DNA from: Alphaproteobacteria bacterium MarineAlpha5_Bin7
Lineage (GTDB): Bacteria; Pseudomonadota; Alphaproteobacteria; HIMB59; GCA-002718135
Length of the DNA: 39,826 bases
Assembly (NCBI GenBank): GCA_002938195.1
Contig: PTKX01000009.1
Span: 1-39,826 of the forward strand
Direction of reading: 5' to 3'
Shown here one piece after another: positions 28,792 through 38,609 of this stretch (within the stretch, counting starts at the first letter, position 1; every line of letters starts with the position of its first letter). Under the pieces are notes generated by a model. That model saw nothing but the letters and a program-made list of their open reading frames with translations, had not been told where the DNA came from and did not search any database. The translations under genes and the position numbers were made by a program.

Positions 28792-29253
28792 TTGAATTTT
28801 ATGAATATAAATTATTTTATGAATATTGCTAAAGAAGAAGCAAAAAAAGCTTATTTATTGGATGAAGTTCCCATAGGGGCTGTCCTTGTAGATAATGAAA
28901 ATAACTCAATAATATGTTCGTCTCATAATGAAATTAATAAACAAAATAACTCTATAAAACATGCAGAAATAATCTTAATTGAAAATGCATGTAATAAAAG
29001 AAAATCAAAATATTTAGATAATACTTCTATTTTTGTAACACTAGAGCCTTGCACAATGTGTGCGGCTGCTATTAGCGCGGTTCAAATAAAAAGGATATAT
29101 TTCGGAGCATATGATGAACAAAAAGGTTCTCTAGAAAGTTTAATGAAAATATATAATCAAAAAGGTTTTTTTGTTCCAGAAGTTTATGGAGGTATAAACG
29201 AAATAGAGTGTAAGAATCTAATTAAAGATTTTTTTCAACGGCAGAGATCTTAA
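28792..29253 (+). CDS. tadA: tRNA-specific adenosine deaminase
   Basis: HAEIILIENA and TLEPCTMCAAAI zinc motifs. Confidence 0.92.
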   Translation: MNFMNINYFMNIAKEEAKKAYLLDEVPIGAVLVDNENNSIICSSHNEINKQNNSIKHAEIILIENACNKRKSKYLDNTSIFVTLEPCTMCAAAISAVQIKRIYFGAYDEQKGSLESLMKIYNQKGFFVPEVYGGINEIECKNLIKDFFQRQRS

Positions 29254-30588
29254 ATGAAAAATAAAAATAACATACCTGAATATAAAGTTTCAGAATTTAA
29301 TGAATCATTTAAAGAACTAATTGAATCAAAATTTAATTATTTAAGAATTAAAGGGGAAGTATCTGAAATTAAAACTGCAACTAAAGGTCAATTATATTTA
29401 GTTCTTAAAGATGAGGATTCTATTTTAAGTGGAGTTATTTGGCAAAGTAAAAAAAACTATTTAAATATTCAACCAGAATTAGGAATGGAAGTAATTGCAA
29501 CAGGAAAAATTACAACTTGGTCTAGATATAAAACCACTTATCAAATTGATATTGATAATATAGAAATATCTGGTGAAGGTGCCTTACTTAAGATAATTGA
29601 AGAAAGAAAAAAAAGACTGCAAAAAAAAGGTATTTTTGATTCCAAGTTTAAGAAAAAGCTTCCTTATCTTCCAGGCATAATTGGTGTAATTACTTCACCA
29701 ACCGGTTCTGTTATTTATGATATTATTAATACTTTAAAAGAAAGATTTCCAGTCTCAGTTGATCTTTGGCCTGTTTCAGTTCAAGGTTCAAATGCAGCTT
29801 TAAGTATTATTAGCGCTATAAAAGGATTTAATGAAATATCTTATGAAAATAAACCTGATGTAATAATAATAGCAAGAGGAGGTGGTAGCACAGAAGATTT
29901 AATGGCTTTTAATAATGAAGAATTAATTATGGAAGTTTTTAAATCTAAGATTCCAATTATTTCTGCCATTGGTCATGAAACTGATAACACATTAATTGAC
30001 TTAGTGAGTGACAGCAGATCTTCAACTCCTACTGCTGCAGCTGAAAGGGTTGTTCCTAATAAAGATGAATTAACAAAAAGATTAGATAACTTAATATATA
30101 ATTTAAATTCTTATATTGAGAATTTTATTAATTTTAAAAAAGATATGTTATTAAATTTATCTAAGTTTTTAAAATTACCTGATAATTTAATAAACTCTTA
30201 CAAAACAAGATTTTTAACACTTTTTAATAGTTTTATTAATCAAACAGATAATGTTTTAAAAAGTAAAAGTATTAATTTAAATCAGTTGAGTAGGTTTATT
30301 AAACTACCCACAAAATTATTTAAAGATAAAAAAAATAATTTAAACAGTTTAAATAATAATCTTAATTATAATATAAACAACAAAATAGAAAATTATATAA
30401 ACCACTTCAACGATTTAATAAAAATTCTAGAATCAAATTCAATAAATAATAATTTAAAAAAAGGTTATTCAATAGTGAGTAAATCAAATAAAATAGTCAA
30501 AAAATCAAGTATTATTAAGAATAATGATACTATTAAAGTTAAATTTTATGATAAATCAATTAATATTAACGTAAAAAAAATCAATTAA
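29254..30588 (+). CDS. xseA: Exodeoxyribonuclease VII large subunit
   Basis: OB-fold N-terminus, IGVITSPTGSVIYDIINTL, ARGGGSTEDLMAFNNEEL, AIGHETDNTLIDLVSDSRSSTPTAAAE. Confidence 0.95.
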   Translation: MKNKNNIPEYKVSEFNESFKELIESKFNYLRIKGEVSEIKTATKGQLYLVLKDEDSILSGVIWQSKKNYLNIQPELGMEVIATGKITTWSRYKTTYQIDIDNIEISGEGALLKIIEERKKRLQKKGIFDSKFKKKLPYLPGIIGVITSPTGSVIYDIINTLKERFPVSVDLWPVSVQGSNAALSIISAIKGFNEISYENKPDVIIIARGGGSTEDLMAFNNEELIMEVFKSKIPIISAIGHETDNTLIDLVSDSRSSTPTAAAERVVPNKDELTKRLDNLIYNLNSYIENFINFKKDMLLNLSKFLKLPDNLINSYKTRFLTLFNSFINQTDNVLKSKSINLNQLSRFIKLPTKLFKDKKNNLNSLNNNLNYNINNKIENYINHFNDLIKILESNSINNNLKKGYSIVSKSNKIVKKSSIIKNNDTIKVKFYDKSININVKKIN

Positions 30589-31459
30589 ACCTGTTATGTT
30601 GCCAAAACCATTGGGTAGGATTTTCTACAATCCATTTTTCTATAATTTTATGAATATATAACATTGCTTCACAATCATTGAAATCATTCTGAATTATTTC
30701 AATTGGTTTGCAAAATCTAATTGTAAAATTATTTTTATTTCTAGAATTTTGTATAGGGATTAATTTTAATTTATTTTTTCTTGCAATTTTAATAAAACCT
30801 GTTTGTGTTTTTGCTGAAATATTAAATAATTTTACTATTTCTCCTGCTGAATCTTTTTGATCTATGAGCAATAAGATTGATAGATTCTTATTTATAGCCG
30901 CTATAATATCTTTTGCACTTTTTATACCTTTAGGAGTATAGAAACTATTTCTGGTATTTAAGCTTCTATTTCTTTTTTTTAATATTAAATTATTTATAAA
31001 CCTATTGTTAATGTGCCTGTAAATAGCACCGGTGCTTATTCCCAATTGATCTATTACCGGCAATAAGATTTCCCAATTTGATTGATGAATACTAAAAAAA
31101 ATAACCTGCTCATTACTCTCAGTTATTGATTTAATGTTTTCTAAACCACTTAAAACAATTTTATTATTTTTTTTATCAACTATTTTCTCTAAAATAGATA
31201 ATTCAAATATAGTTTTACCAAGATTTTCCCAGCTTTTTAATACATTTTTATTTATTTCGTTTTCTGAAATATTTTTGAAAATTCTCTTATAATTAGATAT
31301 TGCTGTTTTATGTGCATTCGTAAATGGGCCAAAAAATTTTAAAACTAACCCTCCAATATTAGAAACAAGATTAATCGGAAGTAATGATAGGAAAATAAAA
31401 ATTAAGTATACTAAAAAAAATTCTAAAAACAATTTAAATTGTTTCAATAAAATTTTCAT
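30581..31459 (-). CDS. Lipid A late acyltransferase (LpxL/HtrB family)
   Basis: HQSNWE catalytic HX4E motif, hydrophobic N-terminus, operon with lpxK/waaA/msbA. Confidence 0.85.
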   Translation of the reverse strand: MKILLKQFKLFLEFFLVYLIFIFLSLLPINLVSNIGGLVLKFFGPFTNAHKTAISNYKRIFKNISENEINKNVLKSWENLGKTIFELSILEKIVDKKNNKIVLSGLENIKSITESNEQVIFFSIHQSNWEILLPVIDQLGISTGAIYRHINNRFINNLILKKRNRSLNTRNSFYTPKGIKSAKDIIAAINKNLSILLLIDQKDSAGEIVKLFNISAKTQTGFIKIARKNKLKLIPIQNSRNKNNFTIRFCKPIEIIQNDFNDCEAMLYIHKIIEKWIVENPTQWFWQHNRFN

Positions 31460-32451
31460 TATCTGTTAAGTATTTTTTTTTCAATAACTTTAGATAACAT
31501 TTTAACAAGAGAATCTTCATCATTGAATATAATTTCACCCTCTAAAGTATTTATAAGCGATCTATAAGACTTAGGAATTCTGATATAGTCTTTTCTTGTT
31601 GATACCAAAATTGATTTAGTTTTATTTGCCATTTCAGCTAATGAAAGTAGATCATTTTCATTATAGATATAATGATCTGGATAACTCACTTTTTTTACTA
31701 TCTTAGCACCTTGTTCCTCTAATGATTGAAAAAATTTTTCAGGATAGGCAATACCAGCAAAAGCTGTAATATTTTGTCCTTTAAATATTTTATTTTCCTT
31801 ATTTATTTCAAATTTTGCCTCAATTATTGGAATTTCTATTGGTATTGTTTTTTTTATTTTTTCACTTGTGTTACCAATGACTATAACAAGATGGGTTCTT
31901 GATAAGCCTCTTTTAATACTTTCCCTTAAAGGTCCTGATGGCATAACTCTTCTATTACCAAATTCTTGTGTAGCATTTATCACTATTATAGAAAAATCTT
32001 TCTTAATAGTTGGATTCTGGAATCCATCATCTAAAATAAGGCAGTCACTTCCTTTTTTTTGTGCTAGGTTTGCAGAGTTAATTCTATTACCTCCAATCCA
32101 AGTTGGAGCTACTTCAGATAATAATATTGATTCATCTCCTACTGAAGAAGCAGAGTGCCAAGATTGAACTAGTGTGCTTGATTTAATTTTTCCTGAATAA
32201 CCTCTAGAAATAAAATGAGGGTTATAACCAGCTTTAATTAATAATTTACCTATTTTTAGAGCTACTGGAGTTTTACCTGCACCTCCTACCACTATATTTC
32301 CAACACATATTATAGGTAAATCGGCATTTTGTTTAGTGCTCACAAAATTTCTAATTTTAGTTCCAAATCTAAATAGTAGTGAAAGCGGATAAAAAGAATT
32401 TGATAAATAAGTGTCTTTTTTTTGGTACCAAAATTTTGGAGCTTTTAACAT
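31459..32451 (-). CDS. lpxK: Tetraacyldisaccharide 4'-kinase
   Basis: GNIVVGGAGKTPVALKIG, ISRGY, LILDDGFQNPTIKKD, MPSGPLRE. Confidence 0.95.
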   Translation of the reverse strand: MLKAPKFWYQKKDTYLSNSFYPLSLLFRFGTKIRNFVSTKQNADLPIICVGNIVVGGAGKTPVALKIGKLLIKAGYNPHFISRGYSGKIKSSTLVQSWHSASSVGDESILLSEVAPTWIGGNRINSANLAQKKGSDCLILDDGFQNPTIKKDFSIIVINATQEFGNRRVMPSGPLRESIKRGLSRTHLVIVIGNTSEKIKKTIPIEIPIIEAKFEINKENKIFKGQNITAFAGIAYPEKFFQSLEEQGAKIVKKVSYPDHYIYNENDLLSLAEMANKTKSILVSTRKDYIRIPKSYRSLINTLEGEIIFNDEDSLVKMLSKVIEKKILNR

Positions 32452-33698
32452 GAAGTAATTTCTAATAATTTATTCATAGAATTTATTAATTTATCAGACT
32501 CAAAAAATTGTTTTTTAGCTATTGTTATAGATCTTTTTTTCATTGTCATTAATAGTTTATCATTAATCAACAAATTTTTAACATTTTTTTCCAAAATACT
32601 TATTTTATTAAAAACTAAACATGCTTTATTTTCTAACATATCTTCGTATATATTTTGCCAATTATAAATATGAGGACCTGAAACAATAGCACAATTATTT
32701 ATTGCCGGTTCAATAGGATTATGCCCTCCTTTTTTAACAAAAGATCCTCCAAGAAAAACTACGTCACTTAAATTAAAATAATAAGGCAGGGTTCCAAAGG
32801 TATTGATTATAAGAAGATCCTCTTTAAAAATTTTATTTTTATCTTTTATAATTTTAGAAGAGATATTATTTTTATTATATAGATGTAGTATTGATTCCGA
32901 CCTTTCGGGATGACGAGGGGCTATAATTATTTTTAGATTTTTAATCTTTGAAAGCAGAGTTTTGATTATAGGTAAAAATTGTTCTTCTTCATTTTCATGA
33001 GTGCTAGCTAACATCAATACTTTTTTAGATTTAAATAAAATATTATCTTGATCGATGTTTTTATAAATTATTAATGAAGATAACTTTAAGTTTCCGATAT
33101 ATTTAATCTTTCTATTAGTTAGTTTTTCTACTCTTTTTTTGTCTAATTCACTTTGAGCGAATATATCAGAAAAACAATCTGTTATTTGTTTATAAAAAAA
33201 ATTAATCCTTTTCCATTTTTCAAAAGAAGCAGGAGACATTCTAACATTTACTAGTATTGATTTAATGGCCTTTTTTTTTAACAAATGCATGGTAATCGGC
33301 CATAAATCAGATTCTATCCAAATAACCAATTTAGGTTTCCACTTATTCAAAAAAATATTTACCCACGGGTGAATATCAAGTGGAGCAAATTGATGAATAA
33401 TTTTATCATTATAATATTTTAAGGCATAATTTGCTGCACTCAGAGTTGTAGTAGTAACTAAAATCGTGTATTTTTTGTAAAGATTATTAATAATTAAATC
33501 TGCAGATTTAAATTCACCAATACTTGCTGCATGTAGCCAAATTATATCCCCGGAAGGTCTTTTCTTAGAACTTCTTCCAAATCTTTCAGATATTCTAATC
33601 TTGCTTTCTTTTCCATTTTTTGTTCTTAACAAAAGGTTGATTATGATAAATGGTATTAAAATTATTCCTAAATATTTATAAATTTTTATCATTTGCAA
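32445..33698 (-). CDS. waaA: 3-deoxy-D-manno-octulosonic acid transferase
   Basis: RISERFG, IIWLHAASIGEFKSA, FAPLDIHPWVNIFLNKWKP, LGGSFVKKGGHNPIEPA. Confidence 0.94.
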   Translation of the reverse strand: MQMIKIYKYLGIILIPFIIINLLLRTKNGKESKIRISERFGRSSKKRPSGDIIWLHAASIGEFKSADLIINNLYKKYTILVTTTTLSAANYALKYYNDKIIHQFAPLDIHPWVNIFLNKWKPKLVIWIESDLWPITMHLLKKKAIKSILVNVRMSPASFEKWKRINFFYKQITDCFSDIFAQSELDKKRVEKLTNRKIKYIGNLKLSSLIIYKNIDQDNILFKSKKVLMLASTHENEEEQFLPIIKTLLSKIKNLKIIIAPRHPERSESILHLYNKNNISSKIIKDKNKIFKEDLLIINTFGTLPYYFNLSDVVFLGGSFVKKGGHNPIEPAINNCAIVSGPHIYNWQNIYEDMLENKACLVFNKISILEKNVKNLLINDKLLMTMKKRSITIAKKQFFESDKLINSMNKLLEITSC

Positions 33699-34357
33699 TT
33701 AATTTGCGCTTTAATAATATTTTCTTTTAGCTTATTCTCAAGTATTTTTTGAAAATTCTGAATTTCATTTTTGTTAATATTTTTAGGAATCTGTAAAGGC
33801 TCTCCCCAAACAAAAGAACATTTTGAAAAAGGCAGAGTTATTAAAAAAGAATCCCAAGAATTTAATCTGATATTTTTAGAAGACCAAAAACTTACTGGTA
33901 TTATTGGAATTCCTGATGCAATTGCAATTTTAATAACACCTTCTGACACCATTTCTTTAGGTCCTCTTGGTCCATCTGGTGTTATACCTACATAGTTATT
34001 ATTTTTTAAAATTTTAAATATAGGCTTTAATGACATTGCTTTATTTTTATTTGAAATTTGTATATTTTTTAGATTAAAATATTGGCCTACGATTGAACCA
34101 AATCTTCCATCACTATGTCCTGAAGCAAGAATATTAATTGTTTTTTTAGAATTCCATGCAAAACTTATCATCATAAGTTGACTATGCCAAAAGGCTAAAA
34201 TAAAAGATTGATTATTTTTCCAAAATTTCTCAGGTATAATTTCGTTTTCATAATTGATTGAAGAGGTTATTTTAACAAAATATATATATATAGCTGTTAT
34301 AAAGCCAAGAAATTTTTGTATTAGAAAGTTTTTAAGAATTTTTTTTTTAATTTGCAT
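33689..34357 (-). CDS. DUF374-like lysophospholipid acyltransferase family protein
   Basis: FWHSQLMMISFAW, SGHSDGRFGS, GITPDGPRGPKEMVSEG. Confidence 0.87.
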   Translation of the reverse strand: MQIKKKILKNFLIQKFLGFITAIYIYFVKITSSINYENEIIPEKFWKNNQSFILAFWHSQLMMISFAWNSKKTINILASGHSDGRFGSIVGQYFNLKNIQISNKNKAMSLKPIFKILKNNNYVGITPDGPRGPKEMVSEGVIKIAIASGIPIIPVSFWSSKNIRLNSWDSFLITLPFSKCSFVWGEPLQIPKNINKNEIQNFQKILENKLKENIIKAQINCK

Positions 34358-36104
34358 TTTCTAATTTTTCTTTTAAATTTAATTGTGAATATAAGTCGCA
34401 ACTATCTATTAATTCTTCGTGACTTCCAGAATCAATAATTTTTCCTTTATCTAACACATAAATTAAATCAGCTTTTTTAATAGTACTCAATCTATGAGCA
34501 ATTATTAATGATGTTCTATCTTTCATTAATTCATTAATTGATTCTTGCACCTTTCTTTCTGTTAAGTTATCTAGTGATGATGTTGCTTCATCTAGTAGTA
34601 AAATTGGGGCATTTTTCAACAATGCTCTTGCTATAGCAATTCTTTGTTTTTGACCTCCTGATAGTTTAATGCCACTTTCCCCAACAATTGTTTGTAGTTT
34701 TTTTGGTAAAGAATTAACAAATTCTAATACACCTGCTTGATTAGCAGCATTTTCTATTTCATCTTTAGAGGCATTTAAATTTCCATATTTAATATTTGAT
34801 TCAATAGTATCATTAAAAAGAACTGTATCTTGAGTAACTAATCCAATATTTTTTCTTATTGATTCAATAGAAAAAATACTTATGTCTTGGTCATCTATCA
34901 AAATTTGACCTTTATAATTTTCAAAAAATTGAAGTAATAGATTTATTATTGTTGATTTTCCTGAACCCGATAACCCAACCAATCCGACTTGCTTTCCGGC
35001 AGGAATAATCATACTTAAATCATTTAGAATATTTTTATCTTGATAAGAAAAGCTTATATTTTTAATTTCTAATTTACCTTTTGTTATTTTGATATTGTTA
35101 TTATTATTTTTTCTTTCAAGCGAATTTTCACCATCGTCCATAAGTTGAAAAATTCTCTCAGCTCCTGCTAATCCTTCTTGTACACTAATATTTAAATTTC
35201 CAAGCGCTTTTACAGGTTGATATGCCAACAGCAAACTAACTAAAAAGCTCATAAATTGACCAGTAGTCATCGTTTCATTTAAAACAAAAGTTCCTCCAAT
35301 ATAAATTGAGATTGCTATAGCTAAACTTCCTATAAATTCCATTATTGGACTCAATCTATTGCTAATAAAAGCAGATTTTATAAAATAATTTTTTATTTGA
35401 TTAATTGTATTTATAGCTTTATTTTTTTCAAAATTTTCTCTGTTATATGCTTTGACTTGCCTAATACCTCTTATGCTTTCTCCCAGCACATTGGAGAATT
35501 TAGCAATCTCATTTTGTATAGTATAAGTAATTTTTCTAATACTTTTGCCTATTTTTTTAATAGGCCAAAGAGCAAGAGGAAAAGCAAAAAAGGCAAATAT
35601 AGTTAATTCCCAACTTTGATAAAACATGTTGCCAAGTAGAAAAATTATTACTAGCACGTCTTTAATAACTCCAGTTACAGTTTTTACAATTGCCATACGA
35701 AGAAAATACGTATCATTTATTAGTCTTGAAATTAAGTTGCCAGACTTAGAATCATTATAAAATTTAATATTTAAATACATTAGTTTTTCAAACATTTGAG
35801 ATTGTAAGGTAGAAATAATATTATGTGCAACTTTACTCATTTGAAAGGAATGTAGATAAGTTGCAACACCTTTACAGAGAGTTGTTAAAATAATAGCTAA
35901 AGGGATAATTAATAACATTTGTTTATCACCTTTAATTAATACTTCATCTAATGCAGGCCTTACCAACCAGGCATGCAATCCTGTGGCTCCAGCAGAAACC
36001 ATCATCATTAACAAAGCAAATAAAATATTTAATTTATAATTTAAAATGTAATTATTTATTAATCTTTTAACAACTTTTTTATTTATATTAATTTTTTTTG
36101 ACAT
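34347..36104 (-). CDS. msbA: Lipid A export ABC transporter permease/ATPase (MsbA-like)
   Basis: TM domain plus GLSGSGKST, LSGGQKQRIAIARALLK, ILLLDEATSSLD; in LPS operon. Confidence 0.9.
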   Translation of the reverse strand: MSKKININKKVVKRLINNYILNYKLNILFALLMMMVSAGATGLHAWLVRPALDEVLIKGDKQMLLIIPLAIILTTLCKGVATYLHSFQMSKVAHNIISTLQSQMFEKLMYLNIKFYNDSKSGNLISRLINDTYFLRMAIVKTVTGVIKDVLVIIFLLGNMFYQSWELTIFAFFAFPLALWPIKKIGKSIRKITYTIQNEIAKFSNVLGESIRGIRQVKAYNRENFEKNKAINTINQIKNYFIKSAFISNRLSPIMEFIGSLAIAISIYIGGTFVLNETMTTGQFMSFLVSLLLAYQPVKALGNLNISVQEGLAGAERIFQLMDDGENSLERKNNNNNIKITKGKLEIKNISFSYQDKNILNDLSMIIPAGKQVGLVGLSGSGKSTIINLLLQFFENYKGQILIDDQDISIFSIESIRKNIGLVTQDTVLFNDTIESNIKYGNLNASKDEIENAANQAGVLEFVNSLPKKLQTIVGESGIKLSGGQKQRIAIARALLKNAPILLLDEATSSLDNLTERKVQESINELMKDRTSLIIAHRLSTIKKADLIYVLDKGKIIDSGSHEELIDSCDLYSQLNLKEKLENAN

Positions 36105-36110
36105 AATAAA

Positions 36111-36971
36111 TTAAAATATTATTAAATATATAAAACTAAATAAACCAATATAATTATTTAATTTAAAAAAATAATTTGAACTTGCATTTGAATTAATCAT
36201 CCATTTATTTAAATAAATAATCATTAAAAATATCACAGAAACTATTATACCTATACTTAAAATTGAATCTGAAGATTTATATCCTAAATAACCAATTATT
36301 ATTAAGAAGATTAAATAAAATAACTTAACAAATAATCGACCCTTTATGCCAAATAAAATTGCAGTAGATTTCAATTTATTTTTAATATCATCCTGTATAT
36401 CTTGATAAGCATATATAGTATCGTATGCTAGTGTCCAGAAAACACATCCAATATATAGTAATAACAAATCTGGGGTTATTTTATTATATATTTCTATAGA
36501 AACAATAAACACTCCCCAATTAAATACTAAACCTAAAACTAATTGAGGTAAGTAAGTTATTCTTTTCATATATGGGTATAATATAATTAGAGGAAGAGAA
36601 ATTAATCCAATTAATATTGTTTTAAAATTAAATTGTAAAAGAATTAAGAAAGCAAGCAATAATAATATGAATAACAATATTAAAGCTTCGTGAACTAATA
36701 TTTTTTTTGATGTTAAAGGCCTATTTGAAGTTCTAATTATGTTTTTATCAATATTAATATCAATTAAATCATTTATTATACATCCAGCACTACGCATTAA
36801 AAAGGCGCCAACAAAAAAATAAAAATATAACATATTGAAATTACTTTGATATTCAATAGCCGCTAAAGCAATCCAACAAGGCCACATTAAAAGCAAAAAG
36901 CCTATAGGTTTATCAAATCTAATTAATTCGAAAAAAAGCAAAATTTTGTTTGGAACTATTTTATTTAACAT
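36111..36971 (-). CDS. ubiA: 4-hydroxybenzoate polyprenyltransferase
   Basis: FDKPIGFLLLMWPCWIAL, INDLIDINIDKNIIRTSNRPL, DTIYAYQDIQDD. Confidence 0.92.
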   Translation of the reverse strand: MLNKIVPNKILLFFELIRFDKPIGFLLLMWPCWIALAAIEYQSNFNMLYFYFFVGAFLMRSAGCIINDLIDINIDKNIIRTSNRPLTSKKILVHEALILLFILLLLAFLILLQFNFKTILIGLISLPLIILYPYMKRITYLPQLVLGLVFNWGVFIVSIEIYNKITPDLLLLYIGCVFWTLAYDTIYAYQDIQDDIKNKLKSTAILFGIKGRLFVKLFYLIFLIIIGYLGYKSSDSILSIGIIVSVIFLMIIYLNKWMINSNASSNYFFKLNNYIGLFSFIYLIIF

Positions 36972-36979
36972 ATAAAAAA

Positions 36980-37738
36980 ATGTTAAAAAAGAAATACATT
37001 AAAATGATTAAAAAGTCCAAAACACGTATTTTTCTAGAGAAAACTATATCTCCAAATTTGATGGTTTATATTAAAAAAAAACAACATCATTATTTAAAAA
37101 ATGTACTACGGATTAAAATTAACGATCAAATAAATGTTTTTGATGGAATATCGGGGGAGTGGGAATCAAATGTATTATCAATCAATAGAGACAACACTGT
37201 TTTGCAAGTCAAAAAAAAAATAAAGGAGATAGAAAAAACTGAAGATATTTGGCTTATTTTTTCTCCAATTAAAAAACATAGAATGAGTTTATCTATACAA
37301 AAGGCAACTGAACTTGGAGTATCAAAAATAATTCCTTGTATTTCAGAGTATACAAATCTTAGAAATATAAATATTGCAAGTTTGAAAGAAAATTCAGTCG
37401 AAGCTGCTGAACAATCAGAAAGATTAGATATTCCAACAATTGAACAGGCGATAGATCTAAAAGATTTACTGTCTGAATGGCCCAATGATAGAAAATTAAT
37501 ATTTTGTGATGAAAGAAAAGAAAGCAGTGAATTAATGTACAAGACACTTTTGCCATTAAAAAAAAATATTAATAAATTTGCTGTTTTTATTGGTCCAGAA
37601 GGAGGCTTTTCTGACACTGAGCATAAATTAATATTGAATAACAGTAATGTAGTTGCCGTATCTCTAGGAAAAAGACTGCTTCGTTCTGACACAGCAATAA
37701 CAGTTTCACTTTTCTGTATTCAAGAATTAATATCATAA
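36980..37738 (+). CDS. rsmE: 16S rRNA (uracil1498-N3)-methyltransferase (start uncertain; ORF track begins 36950)
   Basis: HHYLKNVLRIK, KATELGVSKIIPCISEYTN, AAEQSERLDIPTIE, FIGPEGGFSDTE, LGKRLLRSDTA; internal Mets at 36980/37004 are more plausible starts and reduce overlap with ubiA. Confidence 0.88.
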   Translation: MLKKKYIKMIKKSKTRIFLEKTISPNLMVYIKKKQHHYLKNVLRIKINDQINVFDGISGEWESNVLSINRDNTVLQVKKKIKEIEKTEDIWLIFSPIKKHRMSLSIQKATELGVSKIIPCISEYTNLRNINIASLKENSVEAAEQSERLDIPTIEQAIDLKDLLSEWPNDRKLIFCDERKESSELMYKTLLPLKKNINKFAVFIGPEGGFSDTEHKLILNNSNVVAVSLGKRLLRSDTAITVSLFCIQELIS

Positions 37739-37782
37739 TAATTATTTAAAAAATTATAAATTGATTTATACATAGGAGTATA

Positions 37783-38415
37783 ATGACTATTTCGTATTTT
37801 ATATTATTTCTTTCAGTTATAGGAATTTTCCTATTTTGCTATTTTATTGCTACTAGAGTTTGGATAAAAGTAGATGAGGAAAAAAAAGACTCTAACAATC
37901 AGCCAAAGAATAGAAGAGACTTTCTCTATATTTCTTCAATGTCAATTGGAGGATTAGGAGTAGCTTCTTTTATGTGGCCTTTTGTTAAAAGTATGAGTCC
38001 AGCTGAAGATACCTTAGCACTTGGTTCTACAGAAGTAGATTTATCTGAGATTGGAATAGGTCAAAGTATTACTGTTAAGTGGAGAGGCAAACCTGTATTT
38101 ATTAAAAGAAGAACTGAAGAAGAAATTTTCGCAGCTCAAAATGTTGATTTAAGTTCTCTTAGAGATCCTATTTCTGATGAAGACAGGGTTCAAAATCCTG
38201 AATGGCTTGTTTTAGAAGGTGTTTGTACTCACTTAGGTTGTGTTCCACTTGGTCAAAAAATGTCAGACACAAAAGGAGAATTTGAAGGTTGGTTTTGTCC
38301 TTGTCATGGCTCACATTATGATACCTCAGGAAGAATACGAAAAGGGCCTGCTCCAGAAAATCTTGCAGTACCACCATATCGTTTTTTAAGTGATACAATA
38401 ATAAAAATTGGCTAA
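37783..38415 (+). CDS. petA: Rieske iron-sulfur subunit of cytochrome bc1 complex
   Basis: [10 protein letters not shown]...[53 protein letters not shown] anchor; AGGAG RBS before ATG. Confidence 0.93.
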   Translation: MTISYFILFLSVIGIFLFCYFIATRVWIKVDEEKKDSNNQPKNRRDFLYISSMSIGGLGVASFMWPFVKSMSPAEDTLALGSTEVDLSEIGIGQSITVKWRGKPVFIKRRTEEEIFAAQNVDLSSLRDPISDEDRVQNPEWLVLEGVCTHLGCVPLGQKMSDTKGEFEGWFCPCHGSHYDTSGRIRKGPAPENLAVPPYRFLSDTIIKIG

Positions 38416-38609
38416 CTTTTATCTATTATCTTTTTTAGAAATCTATTTGCAAAGAACAAAATCAAAAAAGAACTAATAATCACAATTACTGCTATACTTG
38501 CACCTGATAGTCCCTGCGTATAACATACTGCACATCTGGAATATGCTGGCATCGGGAATATTAATAAAAAGGTGAATAAAGAGAATATATTTAATATGTT
38601 ATTCTTCAT
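38412..38609 (-). CDS. Small secreted/membrane protein with CxxC motif
   Basis: Signal-like N-terminus ending AYS, then RCAVCYTQG and a TM helix; overlaps ctaB start and petA stop by 4 nt each. Confidence 0.65.
   Translation of the reverse strand: MKNNILNIFSLFTFLLIFPMPAYSRCAVCYTQGLSGASIAVIVIISSFLILFFANRFLKKIIDKS

Noticed and set aside
31868-32167. 99-aa plus-strand ORF antisense to lpxK
   Set aside because: Covers conserved lpxK motifs on the other strand; shadow ORF
37126-37692. 188-aa minus-strand ORF antisense to rsmE
   Set aside because: Fully inside the well-supported rsmE frame; composition (Ser/Phe/Leu/Ile rich) fits a shadow ORF, with no recognisable motif
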